DNA of 64,000 nucleotides from Trichormus sp. NMC-1 (GTDB lineage: Bacteria; Cyanobacteriota; Cyanobacteriia; Cyanobacteriales; Nostocaceae): assembly GCF_001858025.1 (NCBI RefSeq), contig NZ_LZQD01000002.1:462120-526119 (forward strand), given 5' to 3'. Below are positions 26,990-36,230 of this stretch, piece by piece; the first letter of the stretch is position 1; the number at the start of each line of letters is the position of its first letter. The position numbers and the translations under genes are program-made. The notes beneath the pieces are model-generated. The model saw only the letters and a program-made list of their open reading frames with translations, was not told where the DNA came from and did no database searches.

Positions 26990-27643
26990 ATGGATATCAA
27001 AAATCTGTTTACAGCAGGTGGTGTGGTGATGTGGCCGCTGCTACTGTCTTCTGTATTGGCGGTAGGGCTAATTATTGAACGGATCAAGTTTTGGGTAACA
27101 ATCAGTAGCCGTCAGCAACGGGTAGTTAGAAATGTATTAAATCTCTATCGTCAGGATAATGTGGTAAGTACAATTGATACACTGCGAAAAAATGCAGATC
27201 TACCAATTGCACGGATTTTTTTGACGGCTTTAGAGTTAGAAGAACCAAATCCAGAAGAATTTCGTTTGGCGTTAGAAAGTGAAGCTCAGGCAGAAATACC
27301 TTTATTCAAAAGGTTTAATACAATCTTTGATACTATTATTGCCCTCGCACCCTTGTTAGGATTACTGGGAACTGTATTGGGATTAATTGGTTCTTTTGCT
27401 TCTCTAAATATTGGTGATGTTGGCGGAACTAAAGCCGCCGGTGTAACTAGCGGTATTAGTGAGGCGTTGGTTTCTACCGCTACAGGTTTAATTGTGGCAA
27501 TTTTTACCCTGGTTTTTGCTAATACTTTCCGGGGATTTTATCAAACGCAAATTGCTTTGATTCAAGAATATGGTGGTCACTTAGAACTACTATACCGTCG
27601 TCGCTACGAAAGAGGAGAAAAAACCTATGCGTCTACAAGATGA
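26990..27643 (+). CDS. exbB: ExbB proton-channel subunit
   Basis: This 217-residue integral membrane protein of the MotA/TolQ/ExbB family is part of the motor that energises TonB. The first membrane segment (about 10-28) is followed by a cytoplasmic loop. The conserved APLLGLLGTVLGLIGSF pair of helices begins near residue 120 and a further helix (STATGLIVAIFTLVFANTF) near 160. It heads the plus-strand operon exbB-exbD-fecCD-fecCD and overlaps exbD by 17 bases. No truncation is seen. Confidence 0.92.
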   Translation: MDIKNLFTAGGVVMWPLLLSSVLAVGLIIERIKFWVTISSRQQRVVRNVLNLYRQDNVVSTIDTLRKNADLPIARIFLTALELEEPNPEEFRLALESEAQAEIPLFKRFNTIFDTIIALAPLLGLLGTVLGLIGSFASLNIGDVGGTKAAGVTSGISEALVSTATGLIVAIFTLVFANTFRGFYQTQIALIQEYGGHLELLYRRRYERGEKTYASTR

Positions 27644-28025
27644 GCCGGAATTGCCAGCACAGATTAATATTGTGCCAATGATTGATGTGATTTTTGCGAT
27701 TTTGACATTTTTTATTATGTCAACTTTGTATCTCACTCGTTCTGAGGGTTTACCAGTTAATTTACCTCAAGCTGCTACGGGAAAAACAGATCGTCCTGCA
27801 CAGGTAACATTAACTATTAATAATACTGGACAGATATTTTTGAATAAAGAAGCAGTTAGTTTAGAGCAATTAGCAGCCCAGGTAAGAGAAAAAGTAGAAC
27901 CAGAAAAACCTTTGATGGTGATACTAAATGCAGATGAAGCTGTTAATCACGGACAAGTAGTAGCAGTGATGGATAAAGTGCGACAGGTAGAAGGAGTGAA
28001 GTTAGGGATAGCTACACGCAAATAA
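27627..28025 (+). CDS. exbD: ExbD/TolR-family proton-channel subunit
   Basis: This 132-residue protein has one membrane segment (about 12-33). The motif INIVPMIDVIFAILTFF includes the conserved membrane aspartate needed for proton flow. The periplasmic domain has the usual ExbD ending pattern (GQVVAVMDKVRQVEGVKLGIAT). A GAGGAG ribosome site precedes the ATG inside the end of exbB, so translation is probably coupled. It partners ExbB and TonB. Confidence 0.92.
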   Translation: MRLQDEPELPAQINIVPMIDVIFAILTFFIMSTLYLTRSEGLPVNLPQAATGKTDRPAQVTLTINNTGQIFLNKEAVSLEQLAAQVREKVEPEKPLMVILNADEAVNHGQVVAVMDKVRQVEGVKLGIATRK

Positions 28026-28050
28026 TTGAGGAGTTCAGGAGTTCGGAATT

Positions 28051-29049
28051 TTGATAAATTTAGCAGCTAAACCTGTATTTAGCTTAGTTGGGTGTTTGAT
28101 GCTGCTGCTAGTTTGTTTAGTATCTAGTGTCACATTAGGAGCAGCAGAAATACCAATAGATGAGATTTTGACATCTTTTGTTAGCTTTGATGGTTCATAT
28201 CAACACCTAATTATTCAAACAGTCAGATTACCGCGATCGCTCATTGCCATTTTAGTTGGTGCATCCCTAGCGGTTTCCGGGGCATTGATGCAAGGTTTAA
28301 CGCGCAACCCCTTAGCAGATCCAGGTATTTTGGGCATTGAATCCGGTGCTGCACTCACCGTAGTTGTGACAATTTTTATATTTGGTAGTACATCAATTAC
28401 TACTTTAACAATTGCGGCTTTTTTGGGTGCGGGAGTCACAGCGATTTTAGTCTACTTCCTGGGTTCACTAGGAAAGGGAGGTGCAACCCCGCTTAATCTC
28501 ACAGTAGCAGGTGCAGCCCTAACAGCTTTAATTTCTTCCCTCACCACTGCCATTTTGATCATCAGTCAACGCACATTAGAAGAAATTAGATTTTGGTTAG
28601 CTGGTTCATTATCTGGTAGAGATGCGCCTATCCTGCTTTCCGCACTACCTTTTGTCCTTATCGGCTTAGTAATTGCCCTGGCTTTAGGTAGACAAATTAC
28701 TACCATGAGTCTAGGTGACGATGTAGCCAAAGGTTTAGGTCAAAAAACAGCCTGGATAAAAATTTTGACTGCCATCAGCGTAGTTTTACTAGCAGGAAGT
28801 TCCGTAGCCCTGGCTGGACCTATCGGTTTTATTGGTTTAGTTGTTCCTCACATAGTCCGATTTTTCATTAAAACCGATTATCGCTGGATTTTGCCTTATT
28901 CCGCCGTTGTCGGGGCAACTTTGCTGTTAGTAGCAGATATTACTGCCCGTATCCTCCTCAAACCCCAAGAATTACCTGTAGGTGTGATGACTGCACTGGT
29001 TGGCGCTCCCTTTTTTGTCTACCTGGCTAAATCAAAGGTGAAAAAATGA
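28051..29049 (+). CDS. FecCD-family iron-siderophore ABC permease, first subunit
   Basis: This 332-residue permease of the BtuC/FecCD family moves ferric siderophore through the inner membrane. It shows multiple hydrophobic helices and the family hallmark GLTRNPLADPGILGI. GPIGFIGLVVPHIVRF near residue 255 and LPVGVMTALVGAPFFVYL at the end are also typical. The frame opens with TTG at 28051, preceded by GAGGAG-like bases; an ATG at 28099 is an alternative but would shorten the first helix. It overlaps the next permease by four bases (ATGA), so the two are translated together and probably form a heterodimer. Confidence 0.9.
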   Translation: MINLAAKPVFSLVGCLMLLLVCLVSSVTLGAAEIPIDEILTSFVSFDGSYQHLIIQTVRLPRSLIAILVGASLAVSGALMQGLTRNPLADPGILGIESGAALTVVVTIFIFGSTSITTLTIAAFLGAGVTAILVYFLGSLGKGGATPLNLTVAGAALTALISSLTTAILIISQRTLEEIRFWLAGSLSGRDAPILLSALPFVLIGLVIALALGRQITTMSLGDDVAKGLGQKTAWIKILTAISVVLLAGSSVALAGPIGFIGLVVPHIVRFFIKTDYRWILPYSAVVGATLLLVADITARILLKPQELPVGVMTALVGAPFFVYLAKSKVKK

Positions 29050-30086
29050 AGGTTGATTGGTTGGTTATTCGTTCCTCAACAATATCTTTTCGCATAGATC
29101 GGCGTGTACCAGTAATGCTGTTATTTTTACTCGCAGTGATTGGGGTGGCAATGGTGTTAAATGTGGGCAGAGGTGAATATCCTATCTCTCCTTTAGATAT
29201 TATTAAAACTCTCTTGGGTGTAAATACGGGAAACCCTGACCATTTATTCGTTATTAATACCCTGCGTCTACCTCGTACCGTTGTGGCTTTTATGGTGGGA
29301 ATGGCGCTGGCTATTTCTGGAACTATCTTCCAAGGTTTAACACGCAATCCCTTGGCTGATCCTGGTATTATTGGGATCAATTCTGGGGCAAGTCTAGCCG
29401 CAGTTACAGTTATTGTTTTATTTCCTGCCGCACCAGTTTACATCTTGCCTTTATCAGCTTTTTGCGGTGCTTTGTTGATGGCGGCTTTAATTTACTGGTT
29501 AGCTTGGAATAATGGCAGTTCGCCGATTTTATTAATTTTAATGGGTGTGGGTTTATCTGCGATCGCCAGCGCCTTTACCAGTTTAATGATTACGTTCGGC
29601 GAAATTTACAGCGTCAGTGATGCTTTGGTGTGGTTGGCTGGTAGTGTGTACGGACGTACTTGGGAACAGGTATTTTCATTTTTACCTTGGTTAATTATTT
29701 TTGTCCCAATGGCGTTGACATTAGCTAGACATTTGGATGCTTTAAATTTAGGAGATGATGTAGCGAGAAGTTTAGGAATTTCCGTAGACATTCAACGTAG
29801 TTTATTGCTGTTGGTAGCAGTAGCTTTAGCAGGTGCATCAGTGGCGACTGCGGGAATGATCGGTTTTGTAGGTTTAATTGCACCCCATTTAGGAAGGCAA
29901 TTAGTAGGTACAAATAATCAAGGTTTGATTCCCACTTCAGCACTGTTAGGAGGAATGATTGTTACTGTTGCAGACTTATTAGGAAGAACTCTATTTGCAC
30001 CTATTGAAATTCCCTGTGGAGTCGTTACTGCTGCTGTCGGCGCTCCTTATTTTTTGTATTTATTAATTCGTAATCGGAAAAAATAG
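29046..30086 (+). CDS. FecCD-family iron-siderophore ABC permease, second subunit
   Basis: This 346-residue partner of the preceding permease has the same family marks: GLTRNPLADPGIIGI, GMIGFVGLIAPHLGRQLVG and the closing IPCGVVTAAVGAPYFLYLL. No ATPase gene follows it. The likely ATPase, fecE, lies 7.7 kb away at 37761, directly behind a diverged copy of this gene's last 26 codons (37500-37577). This suggests that the permease and ATPase genes were once contiguous, or that the locus was duplicated. It ends convergently with the MFS gene. Confidence 0.9.
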   Translation: MKVDWLVIRSSTISFRIDRRVPVMLLFLLAVIGVAMVLNVGRGEYPISPLDIIKTLLGVNTGNPDHLFVINTLRLPRTVVAFMVGMALAISGTIFQGLTRNPLADPGIIGINSGASLAAVTVIVLFPAAPVYILPLSAFCGALLMAALIYWLAWNNGSSPILLILMGVGLSAIASAFTSLMITFGEIYSVSDALVWLAGSVYGRTWEQVFSFLPWLIIFVPMALTLARHLDALNLGDDVARSLGISVDIQRSLLLLVAVALAGASVATAGMIGFVGLIAPHLGRQLVGTNNQGLIPTSALLGGMIVTVADLLGRTLFAPIEIPCGVVTAAVGAPYFLYLLIRNRKK

Positions 30087-30175
30087 GGGACTGGTGATTG
30101 GGTAAACGGATCATGGCAAGGCGGTTGCTAAATTAGAGTTAATAGCTGTTTGGTATTTATTGAAAAATAAAATCA

Positions 30176-31462
30176 CTAATCCTGATACCATAGTACAGGT
30201 ATCAAGAAACCAAGTAAACCAACCAGCAACATACATACTGCACAAATCACATATAAAAACGCGATTCCTGCACCAGTATCAGTTCCCAATAATCCTCCGA
30301 AAATACCAACCAAAATACCCCCTGATTGTAAAGCAGGAGTAAAAACACGATCTGCCAAAGGACCTGCTATTAAATAACCTACAGCAGAAGCTATTTGTAA
30401 AAGTAGCGATCGCGCTGCAAAAACTCTTCCTTGCACATTTGCTGGTACTTTCGCTAACCAAATAGCATTATCAGAACTGCCATTTAAAGGGAAATTAACA
30501 GAAGAACAAAATTGTGCAGGAATCCAAATTAAAGGTGTTCTACCCAAACCAAAAACAATTTTACTGATACCAGCACCTATCATTCCCAGTAAAACGCCTT
30601 TAATTTTGCGTTTAAAACCGCCCCAAATACTAACAATGATCGCCCCTGTCACGCCACCAAAACCAGCAGCAGCAGCTAAACTACCTAGCACTACAGTATT
30701 ATTATTAGTACGTGAAAAAATCATTGGTGTATATAGTGAATTACCAATGTCATGGGGTAGCCAAAATAATAAGTTAACTAATAGCAATGCTAATAAACTT
30801 TTGTTGGTAGTGATGTAGTTCCAACCAAATCCCAAATCTTGCCAAATATTAACTATATTTTCGTTGTTTGTAGTTGGTGGTTGCGGAATACTAACTAACA
30901 GTAAACTGCTAATAGCAACAACAAACGTCGAAATATCAATTAACCAAATTCCTGAAAAACCAATGATTGTGTAAAGATATCCTGCTAAAGCAGGTGCAAT
31001 AATTTGACTACCATAACTAGATACAAATCCCAAACTACTAGCACGGGTATAGTGTTGTTTGGGAATCATTAATGATATTGATGACTCAAACGCCAAAGAC
31101 TGAAATTGATTAAAAGTTCCGACTATTGCACCTGTCAAATAAAAATGCCAAATTTGTAAATTATTCGTCAGATGTAACAACAAAATTATAATTGTGCTGA
31201 AAACGGCAACTGTATCACCCACCATCATTAAAAATTTGCGGTTAAATCTATCGACAATGACACCACTGATGGGAGTAATAATAATGCTGGGAAGTAAACT
31301 AAAAAACCCTACCAGAGTTAGAGTTGTTGCTTGTCCTGTAATTTCCCATGCCCAAATTTCAATTGCAAAGCTGGTCATGCTGCTACCAATAGTAGACACT
31401 AATTGACCAAGCCACACAATGAGAAAATTACGCATACTGGCTGGTTGTTGTTCTTCTAGCAT
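30176..31462 (-). CDS. MFS transporter, probable siderophore exporter
   Basis: This 428-residue protein has about 12 hydrophobic helices and the MFS loop between helices 2 and 3 (GVIVDRFNRKFLM), resembling EntS/SchE-type exporters. It is the last gene of the minus-strand run receptor, binding protein, reductase, MFS, and starts 27 bases after the reductase stop. Export of the siderophore made by the NRPS cluster is inferred from context. The substrate cannot be read from the sequence, and import or antibiotic efflux are alternatives. Confidence 0.85.
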   Translation of the reverse strand: MLEEQQPASMRNFLIVWLGQLVSTIGSSMTSFAIEIWAWEITGQATTLTLVGFFSLLPSIIITPISGVIVDRFNRKFLMMVGDTVAVFSTIIILLLHLTNNLQIWHFYLTGAIVGTFNQFQSLAFESSISLMIPKQHYTRASSLGFVSSYGSQIIAPALAGYLYTIIGFSGIWLIDISTFVVAISSLLLVSIPQPPTTNNENIVNIWQDLGFGWNYITTNKSLLALLLVNLLFWLPHDIGNSLYTPMIFSRTNNNTVVLGSLAAAAGFGGVTGAIIVSIWGGFKRKIKGVLLGMIGAGISKIVFGLGRTPLIWIPAQFCSSVNFPLNGSSDNAIWLAKVPANVQGRVFAARSLLLQIASAVGYLIAGPLADRVFTPALQSGGILVGIFGGLLGTDTGAGIAFLYVICAVCMLLVGLLGFLIPVLWYQD

Positions 31463-31489
31463 TTTTCTACAACCTTACTAATAATGATT

Positions 31490-32401
31490 TCAGTCGGTTT
31501 CTGTCATATATTCTTTAATTTGGGCAATTCTTTCCTCTGGTTTTAATAAAGGACAGTTTGTACATTTTTCATCACCAGGAGGAATAAAAGCATATAAACA
31601 ACAGGTAAGACGGACTGTAGTTTTAGCTGGCAAACCAGGTTCGTTAATTTCTTCAGTACGGACTAAATTATAAAGTGGGTTACGTCCTGGCATAACTAAA
31701 CTATCGGGTTGTTCATATAAAACGGAATAATCTGTTTTTATTGATTCTAAATTTGTACATTTACTAATTTCCGCAAACTGCCATTCTGAAGCATTTACCG
31801 CATTACCCCACATAGTTTTTTGAGAAAGTTTAGTTAAACTATGAACCCGTTCTATCATCGGGGCAAAATTGCGCTGGAATAAGCTAGTAAATACTGCTTG
31901 ATATAAATCTTCTACACTATCAACTATTTTACCTGGATAATCTTGGGGAATGGGTATAGGTGATCTTGGCGGATAAATTACAGTACCACTTAAATCATGA
32001 AAATATAACGCCTTGGGTTCACCATTTTCTAACACAAAACTCACATTATCAATCTCTGAATTTAATCCAATTCCTGCCCAAGTCATCAAAGCTAACACAC
32101 CTGGTAATGTTTTCCAGCTATAAACTTTGTTCCAGATGGATGCAGCAATGCGAATGTCTTGAGTTTTTTGGTATATGTCGCTGGTTTGCCATTGATATAA
32201 AAGTCTATCTGGTTGTAGATAATCATTAACTGAAATCACCTCAACATCATCAGGAGGTTGAGTCACAATTATCAGATTTGTATAGAAATTATCTAAATTT
32301 GTTTGAGCAAGAGTAAATATTTCTTTTAAAAAATTGATCACAATTGTGTTATCTAATTTTTGAGATATTGGCAATGTTTTTTGATGATAATTAACTAGCA
32401 T
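31490..32401 (-). CDS. FhuF-family ferric-siderophore reductase
   Basis: This 303-residue soluble protein is of the FhuF type. The C-terminal iron-sulfur site is visible as Cys267-Cys268, Cys280 and Cys283 (TCCLYAF then KCTNCP), matching the CC...CxxC ligand set that holds a 2Fe-2S cluster. FhuF proteins reduce ferric siderophore in the cytoplasm to free iron. The gene's ATG shares a base with the stop of the upstream binding-protein gene, so translation is coupled. The N-terminal two thirds carry no catalytic motif I can name. Confidence 0.85.
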   Translation of the reverse strand: MLVNYHQKTLPISQKLDNTIVINFLKEIFTLAQTNLDNFYTNLIIVTQPPDDVEVISVNDYLQPDRLLYQWQTSDIYQKTQDIRIAASIWNKVYSWKTLPGVLALMTWAGIGLNSEIDNVSFVLENGEPKALYFHDLSGTVIYPPRSPIPIPQDYPGKIVDSVEDLYQAVFTSLFQRNFAPMIERVHSLTKLSQKTMWGNAVNASEWQFAEISKCTNLESIKTDYSVLYEQPDSLVMPGRNPLYNLVRTEEINEPGLPAKTTVRLTCCLYAFIPPGDEKCTNCPLLKPEERIAQIKEYMTETD

Positions 32402-33378
32402 TAATTTGTCTCCAGGTATTTAAATAAATCATCTAATATGGCATTTGCTGACAGGATATTTCCGAAAATCCAGTAACTTGAATTAACAGTATAAACTCGT
32501 TGATTTTGAACAGCTTTCAGGTTTTGCCAAAGTGGACTATTCTGATATTTTTTAAAATTTTCTTCTGCACCCGGATCTAAAACTATAAATAAAATATCAG
32601 CATTGATTAAATCCAGACGTTCTAAACTCACTGAAACTAGGGGCTGATTTTCATTAGTAGTAAGTTGATTTTGAATTTCTGGCAGAGGTATTCCCACCTC
32701 TGTAATTACACTGCCAGGAAACGAATATTTAGTGCGAAATTCTGTAAATTGATTACCAGCATAAAAACGACTAATAGAAACTGTTTTTCCTTTGAGGTTA
32801 TGATTTGTAAATGCGCGTAATTTTTCAACTCGTTGCTGATATTCCTCAAGTAATTTTTTTGCCTGTTCCCTTTTTTCTATGATTTCAGCAATACGTGATA
32901 AAGCATCTTTCCAACCGAATTGAATATAATTAAATGTGACTGTTGGTGCTATTTGTGAAAATAATTTATATTGTTCTGAACTGAGAGAAAAACCCAAAAT
33001 TAAATCTGGATTTAACTGTACCATTTTTTCTATATTTGGTTGACTATTTTTTCCTAAAGAAATTATTCCCTCAGCCTTTTTACCCAACTTGGGTATAATA
33101 CTACCTGCAATATTCGGCTGTGTTGCTGCTATTGGTTTTAAGTCCAGTGCTAACAACGCTTCCATAGAAGTTTCATCTAATGCGATAATGCGTTGAGGTT
33201 GTAAAGGAATACAGCTTTCACCTAATTCATGCTTAATAATTCGACATTTGGATTTGATTACTTGGGATTTAGAGGATAAAATTTTTTGATTAGGAAAGTT
33301 ATAACAACCCTTTATAAATATCACAGACAGCGTTATTATCAAAAATAATTTGAGGTAATACAAACATTTTCTAATCAT
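32401..33378 (-). CDS. FecB/FhuD-type ferric-siderophore binding lipoprotein
   Basis: This periplasmic substrate-binding protein of the ABC importer has the two-lobed FecB/FhuD pattern, with PQRIIALDETSMEALLALDLKPIA at the start of lobe one and ADILFIVLDPGAEENFK in lobe two. The frame is open to 33450, but I prefer the ATG at 33378. From there MIRKCLYYLKLFLIITLSV gives a clean signal peptide ending at a lipobox-like IKGC, so it is probably a lipoprotein. The stop overlaps the fhuF-like gene. It should deliver cargo to the permeases at 28051 and 29046. Confidence 0.88.
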   Translation of the reverse strand: MIRKCLYYLKLFLIITLSVIFIKGCYNFPNQKILSSKSQVIKSKCRIIKHELGESCIPLQPQRIIALDETSMEALLALDLKPIAATQPNIAGSIIPKLGKKAEGIISLGKNSQPNIEKMVQLNPDLILGFSLSSEQYKLFSQIAPTVTFNYIQFGWKDALSRIAEIIEKREQAKKLLEEYQQRVEKLRAFTNHNLKGKTVSISRFYAGNQFTEFRTKYSFPGSVITEVGIPLPEIQNQLTTNENQPLVSVSLERLDLINADILFIVLDPGAEENFKKYQNSPLWQNLKAVQNQRVYTVNSSYWIFGNILSANAILDDLFKYLETN

Positions 33379-33492
33379 TGAATATCTGGGTGATGAATTG
33401 GGTAATAAAACAGCCCTTATAACATTCAAGGGCTGTATGTAATTTGTCATAACGCGCAGTTTTAAAAACTACCCATTTGAGTAATTTAAAAA

Positions 33493-36048
33493 TTACAATT
33501 GCCAGCCCAAAGTAAATTTTATAGATCGAGGTGCGCCATAAAAAACACGCAAGCGGTTTTCAGCCAATTCAAAATACTCAGTATCAAACAAATTTTGTAA
33601 GTTAAGAGCGGCTCGGAAGTTATTTCGGCGATAAAATAATGCTGCATCAGTGCGTAAATAACTGGGTAAACTAAAGGTATTGTCTAAATCTCCTTCCCTT
33701 TCTCCTACATAAAAAAGACCTAAACCTAAACCTAAACCTTGTAGATTTCCTTTTTGAATTTCATAGGTATTCCACAAACTAATAGCGTGTTCTGGAACGT
33801 TATTAATGCGGTTTCCAACTGGAATATCATTGTCTTTAGTTACTTGTGCATCAGTGTAAGCATAGCCACCAATTATTTTCCATCCAGGTAGTATTTCACC
33901 AACAATATCTACTTCAAAGCCACGACTTCTTTGTTCACCAGTTTGGATAGAGAAATCCGCATCTCTGGGATCAGATGTGAGAACATTTGAACGGGTAATT
34001 TGATACAGAGAAACTGTTGATGAAAGTTTATCTGTCCAATCAAACTTAGCACCTACTTCATATTGAGTACCTCGTTCTGGGGTAAATAAAGCAGTATCAA
34101 AAGTTGTTCCTGTTACCTGCTCAAATGAACGGCTGTAGTTAGCATACAGTGAAACTAATTTGCTTGGCTGATAAACCATACCAATGCGGGGGCTAAATGC
34201 TGTATCTTCCTGAAAAGAATCAAATTCATCATCAGATGCGTCATACTTTTGATTAACAATATCGAAACGTCCCCCAATGACTACTTTAAAATTATCAGAT
34301 AGGGAAATTTGGTCTTGTAAATACAATCCTAAACCTTCTTGAGTAAATGGCTCATTAGGAAATTCAGCAAGTACATCACCGATGTTTTGTGAACCGTATA
34401 TAGGATTAAATAAATCTAGAGGACTAACTGCAACACGCTGACCAGTACCTTCAAATATCTCTCTAGATAAATCAAAGCCAAATAACAGTTTATGCTTGAT
34501 ATTTCCAGTATTAAAGTTACCAATCAAGTTAGTATCTAGAATGTAGCTAGTGACGCTTGCATCAGAGGTATTTAGATTACGGTTTAAAGTGCGATTATCA
34601 GCTGCTAATGATCTGGGAGCGCCAGAATTTTGCTGATTTGTTTGAAAGGAAGAACGGAAGCTATTTTGTATTTGCCAATCTTCATTAAAACGATGTTCTA
34701 AATTATAGCCTACTCGCCATACTTGGCGATTGTTTTTATCAATAGAAGGCTCATTGGTAAACCGATTTCTTGGTATCTTGCCGTTGGGGTTGGGTAAGAT
34801 AGTACCCAATACTGGAATACCCCGGTCGTTTCGTTGTTGTGTATCGAAATATTCTGCTTCTAAATTTAATGTTGTGTTTTGACCAATTTTCCAAGTTAAA
34901 GCTGGAGCAATAAAGTAACGTTGAATGTCAACAAAATCTACAAAGGTATCTGTACTAGAAGCGGAAGCATTGAAACGATACAACAAAGTTTTACTATCAT
35001 TCAGAGGACCTGTAAAATCAACTGAACCACTATATGAATTGTAGTTACCAATTGATCCTTCTACTGAATAGAAGGGTGTTTCCAGAGGTTTTTTAGTAAC
35101 AATATTTACTGTACCCCCTGCTCCACCTTGACCAAAGAGAACCGAAGCCGGACCTCTGAGAACTTCTATTTGCTCAATGTTGGCAATTCCAGAACCAGCA
35201 GTAGTGTTGGTGTCATCTCTCAATCCATTACGGATAATAGTACGATTTGTGAATCCTCGAATATTGAAACCATCAAATACATTCCGTTCTGAAGAGTTAG
35301 TAATTACACCAGCAGTATTTTTTAATGCGTCACTTAAACGTTGTACTTGCTGTTCTTGAAGGACTTGCTTCGGGATGACTTGAATTGCTTGAGGAATATC
35401 GCGGATTGGGGTGTCAGTTTTTGTACCAGTGGAGGCGTTAGGTATTCGGTAGGTGTCTTGTTGACCTGTAACTACCAATTCAATAGGTTGTTCTGGCGGT
35501 GTTTCGCTTCTTGGTTGTTCCGGTTCTTCTGGTTGTTCCGGTTCTTCTGGTTGTTCTGGTGGTGGTGTCGTTGCAGCTTTAGGTACAACTTCAAAAATTA
35601 AACCTTCTTCACCATCAAATAATTCTGCTGCTGGTAAACCAGATTCACCTTTTACTGTTAACTTTACAGTGTTATTATCAGCTTGAGTAACACTCACAGA
35701 AATAATCCCCTGTACTGGATTAGCAATGTTAAAATCTTTGCCTTCTGGTAGTGCTAATACTGCATTAGGGATATCAACAATAAAACTATTTTCTGTACTT
35801 TTATTAGTGGGTTGAAGTGCATCTGGGTTTGCACTTTCTAAAATAATTTCGATACCCTTATCTGTCTTATTGACTTTGACACCTGTAACTTTTACTGATG
35901 CCTTATTATTTTGTTGTACCAGTAGTAACTTTGCTGTATTGGTAGAATTATGTAATTTAGTTTCTGCCGCAGCAGGTTGGATAAGCAATGATGCGAATGC
36001 AAACACGATTCCTGCGGAAATTATCTCTTTTGATTGCCGATACACCAT
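33493..36048 (-). CDS. TonB-dependent siderophore receptor with N-terminal AMIN domain
   Basis: This outer-membrane receptor is about 851 residues long. A signal peptide ends at PAAAE, followed by an AMIN domain (about 45-165, SFIVDIPNAVLALPEGKD to GLIFEVVP) typical of cyanobacterial receptors. A Pro/Glu spacer leads to a TonB box-like IELVVTG, a plug domain (VLRGPASVLFGQGGAGGTVN) and a 22-strand-type barrel ending in FTLGWQL with terminal Leu. An in-frame GTG at 36057 also exists; the ATG at 36048 has GGAG/AAGG bases at better spacing and begins the signal peptide. A diverged copy of its AMIN domain survives as a relic at 38603. It heads the minus-strand iron operon and is probably iron- and AraC-regulated. 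Confidence 0.93.
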   Translation of the reverse strand: MVYRQSKEIISAGIVFAFASLLIQPAAAETKLHNSTNTAKLLLVQQNNKASVKVTGVKVNKTDKGIEIILESANPDALQPTNKSTENSFIVDIPNAVLALPEGKDFNIANPVQGIISVSVTQADNNTVKLTVKGESGLPAAELFDGEEGLIFEVVPKAATTPPPEQPEEPEQPEEPEQPRSETPPEQPIELVVTGQQDTYRIPNASTGTKTDTPIRDIPQAIQVIPKQVLQEQQVQRLSDALKNTAGVITNSSERNVFDGFNIRGFTNRTIIRNGLRDDTNTTAGSGIANIEQIEVLRGPASVLFGQGGAGGTVNIVTKKPLETPFYSVEGSIGNYNSYSGSVDFTGPLNDSKTLLYRFNASASSTDTFVDFVDIQRYFIAPALTWKIGQNTTLNLEAEYFDTQQRNDRGIPVLGTILPNPNGKIPRNRFTNEPSIDKNNRQVWRVGYNLEHRFNEDWQIQNSFRSSFQTNQQNSGAPRSLAADNRTLNRNLNTSDASVTSYILDTNLIGNFNTGNIKHKLLFGFDLSREIFEGTGQRVAVSPLDLFNPIYGSQNIGDVLAEFPNEPFTQEGLGLYLQDQISLSDNFKVVIGGRFDIVNQKYDASDDEFDSFQEDTAFSPRIGMVYQPSKLVSLYANYSRSFEQVTGTTFDTALFTPERGTQYEVGAKFDWTDKLSSTVSLYQITRSNVLTSDPRDADFSIQTGEQRSRGFEVDIVGEILPGWKIIGGYAYTDAQVTKDNDIPVGNRINNVPEHAISLWNTYEIQKGNLQGLGLGLGLFYVGEREGDLDNTFSLPSYLRTDAALFYRRNNFRAALNLQNLFDTEYFELAENRLRVFYGAPRSIKFTLGWQL

Positions 36049-36078
36049 ACCCTTCACTCCACAAAAATAAGCTCAATA

Positions 36079-36095
36079 TTGCAAATAATTTGCAA
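36079..36095. promoter_or_regulatory. TTGCAA dyad in the receptor leader
   Basis: TTGCAAA-TAA-TTTGCAA is an inverted repeat with 7-bp arms, 30-46 bases before the receptor start. A palindrome with the same TTGCAA core lies before the AraC gene. It is a possible operator for that regulator. Confidence 0.4.
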
Positions 36096-36230
36096 CTGTC
36101 TGTGGAATGAGTTTATGTAATTTCTACAGTGTAAGTCTATATAGTAGAGGGAGAGTTTTGAACCCTTAACGGAGAGTATGATTAATTGTTGATAATAACC
36201 TGCAAGTAGGCTAGAATTAGCTGCATAGGT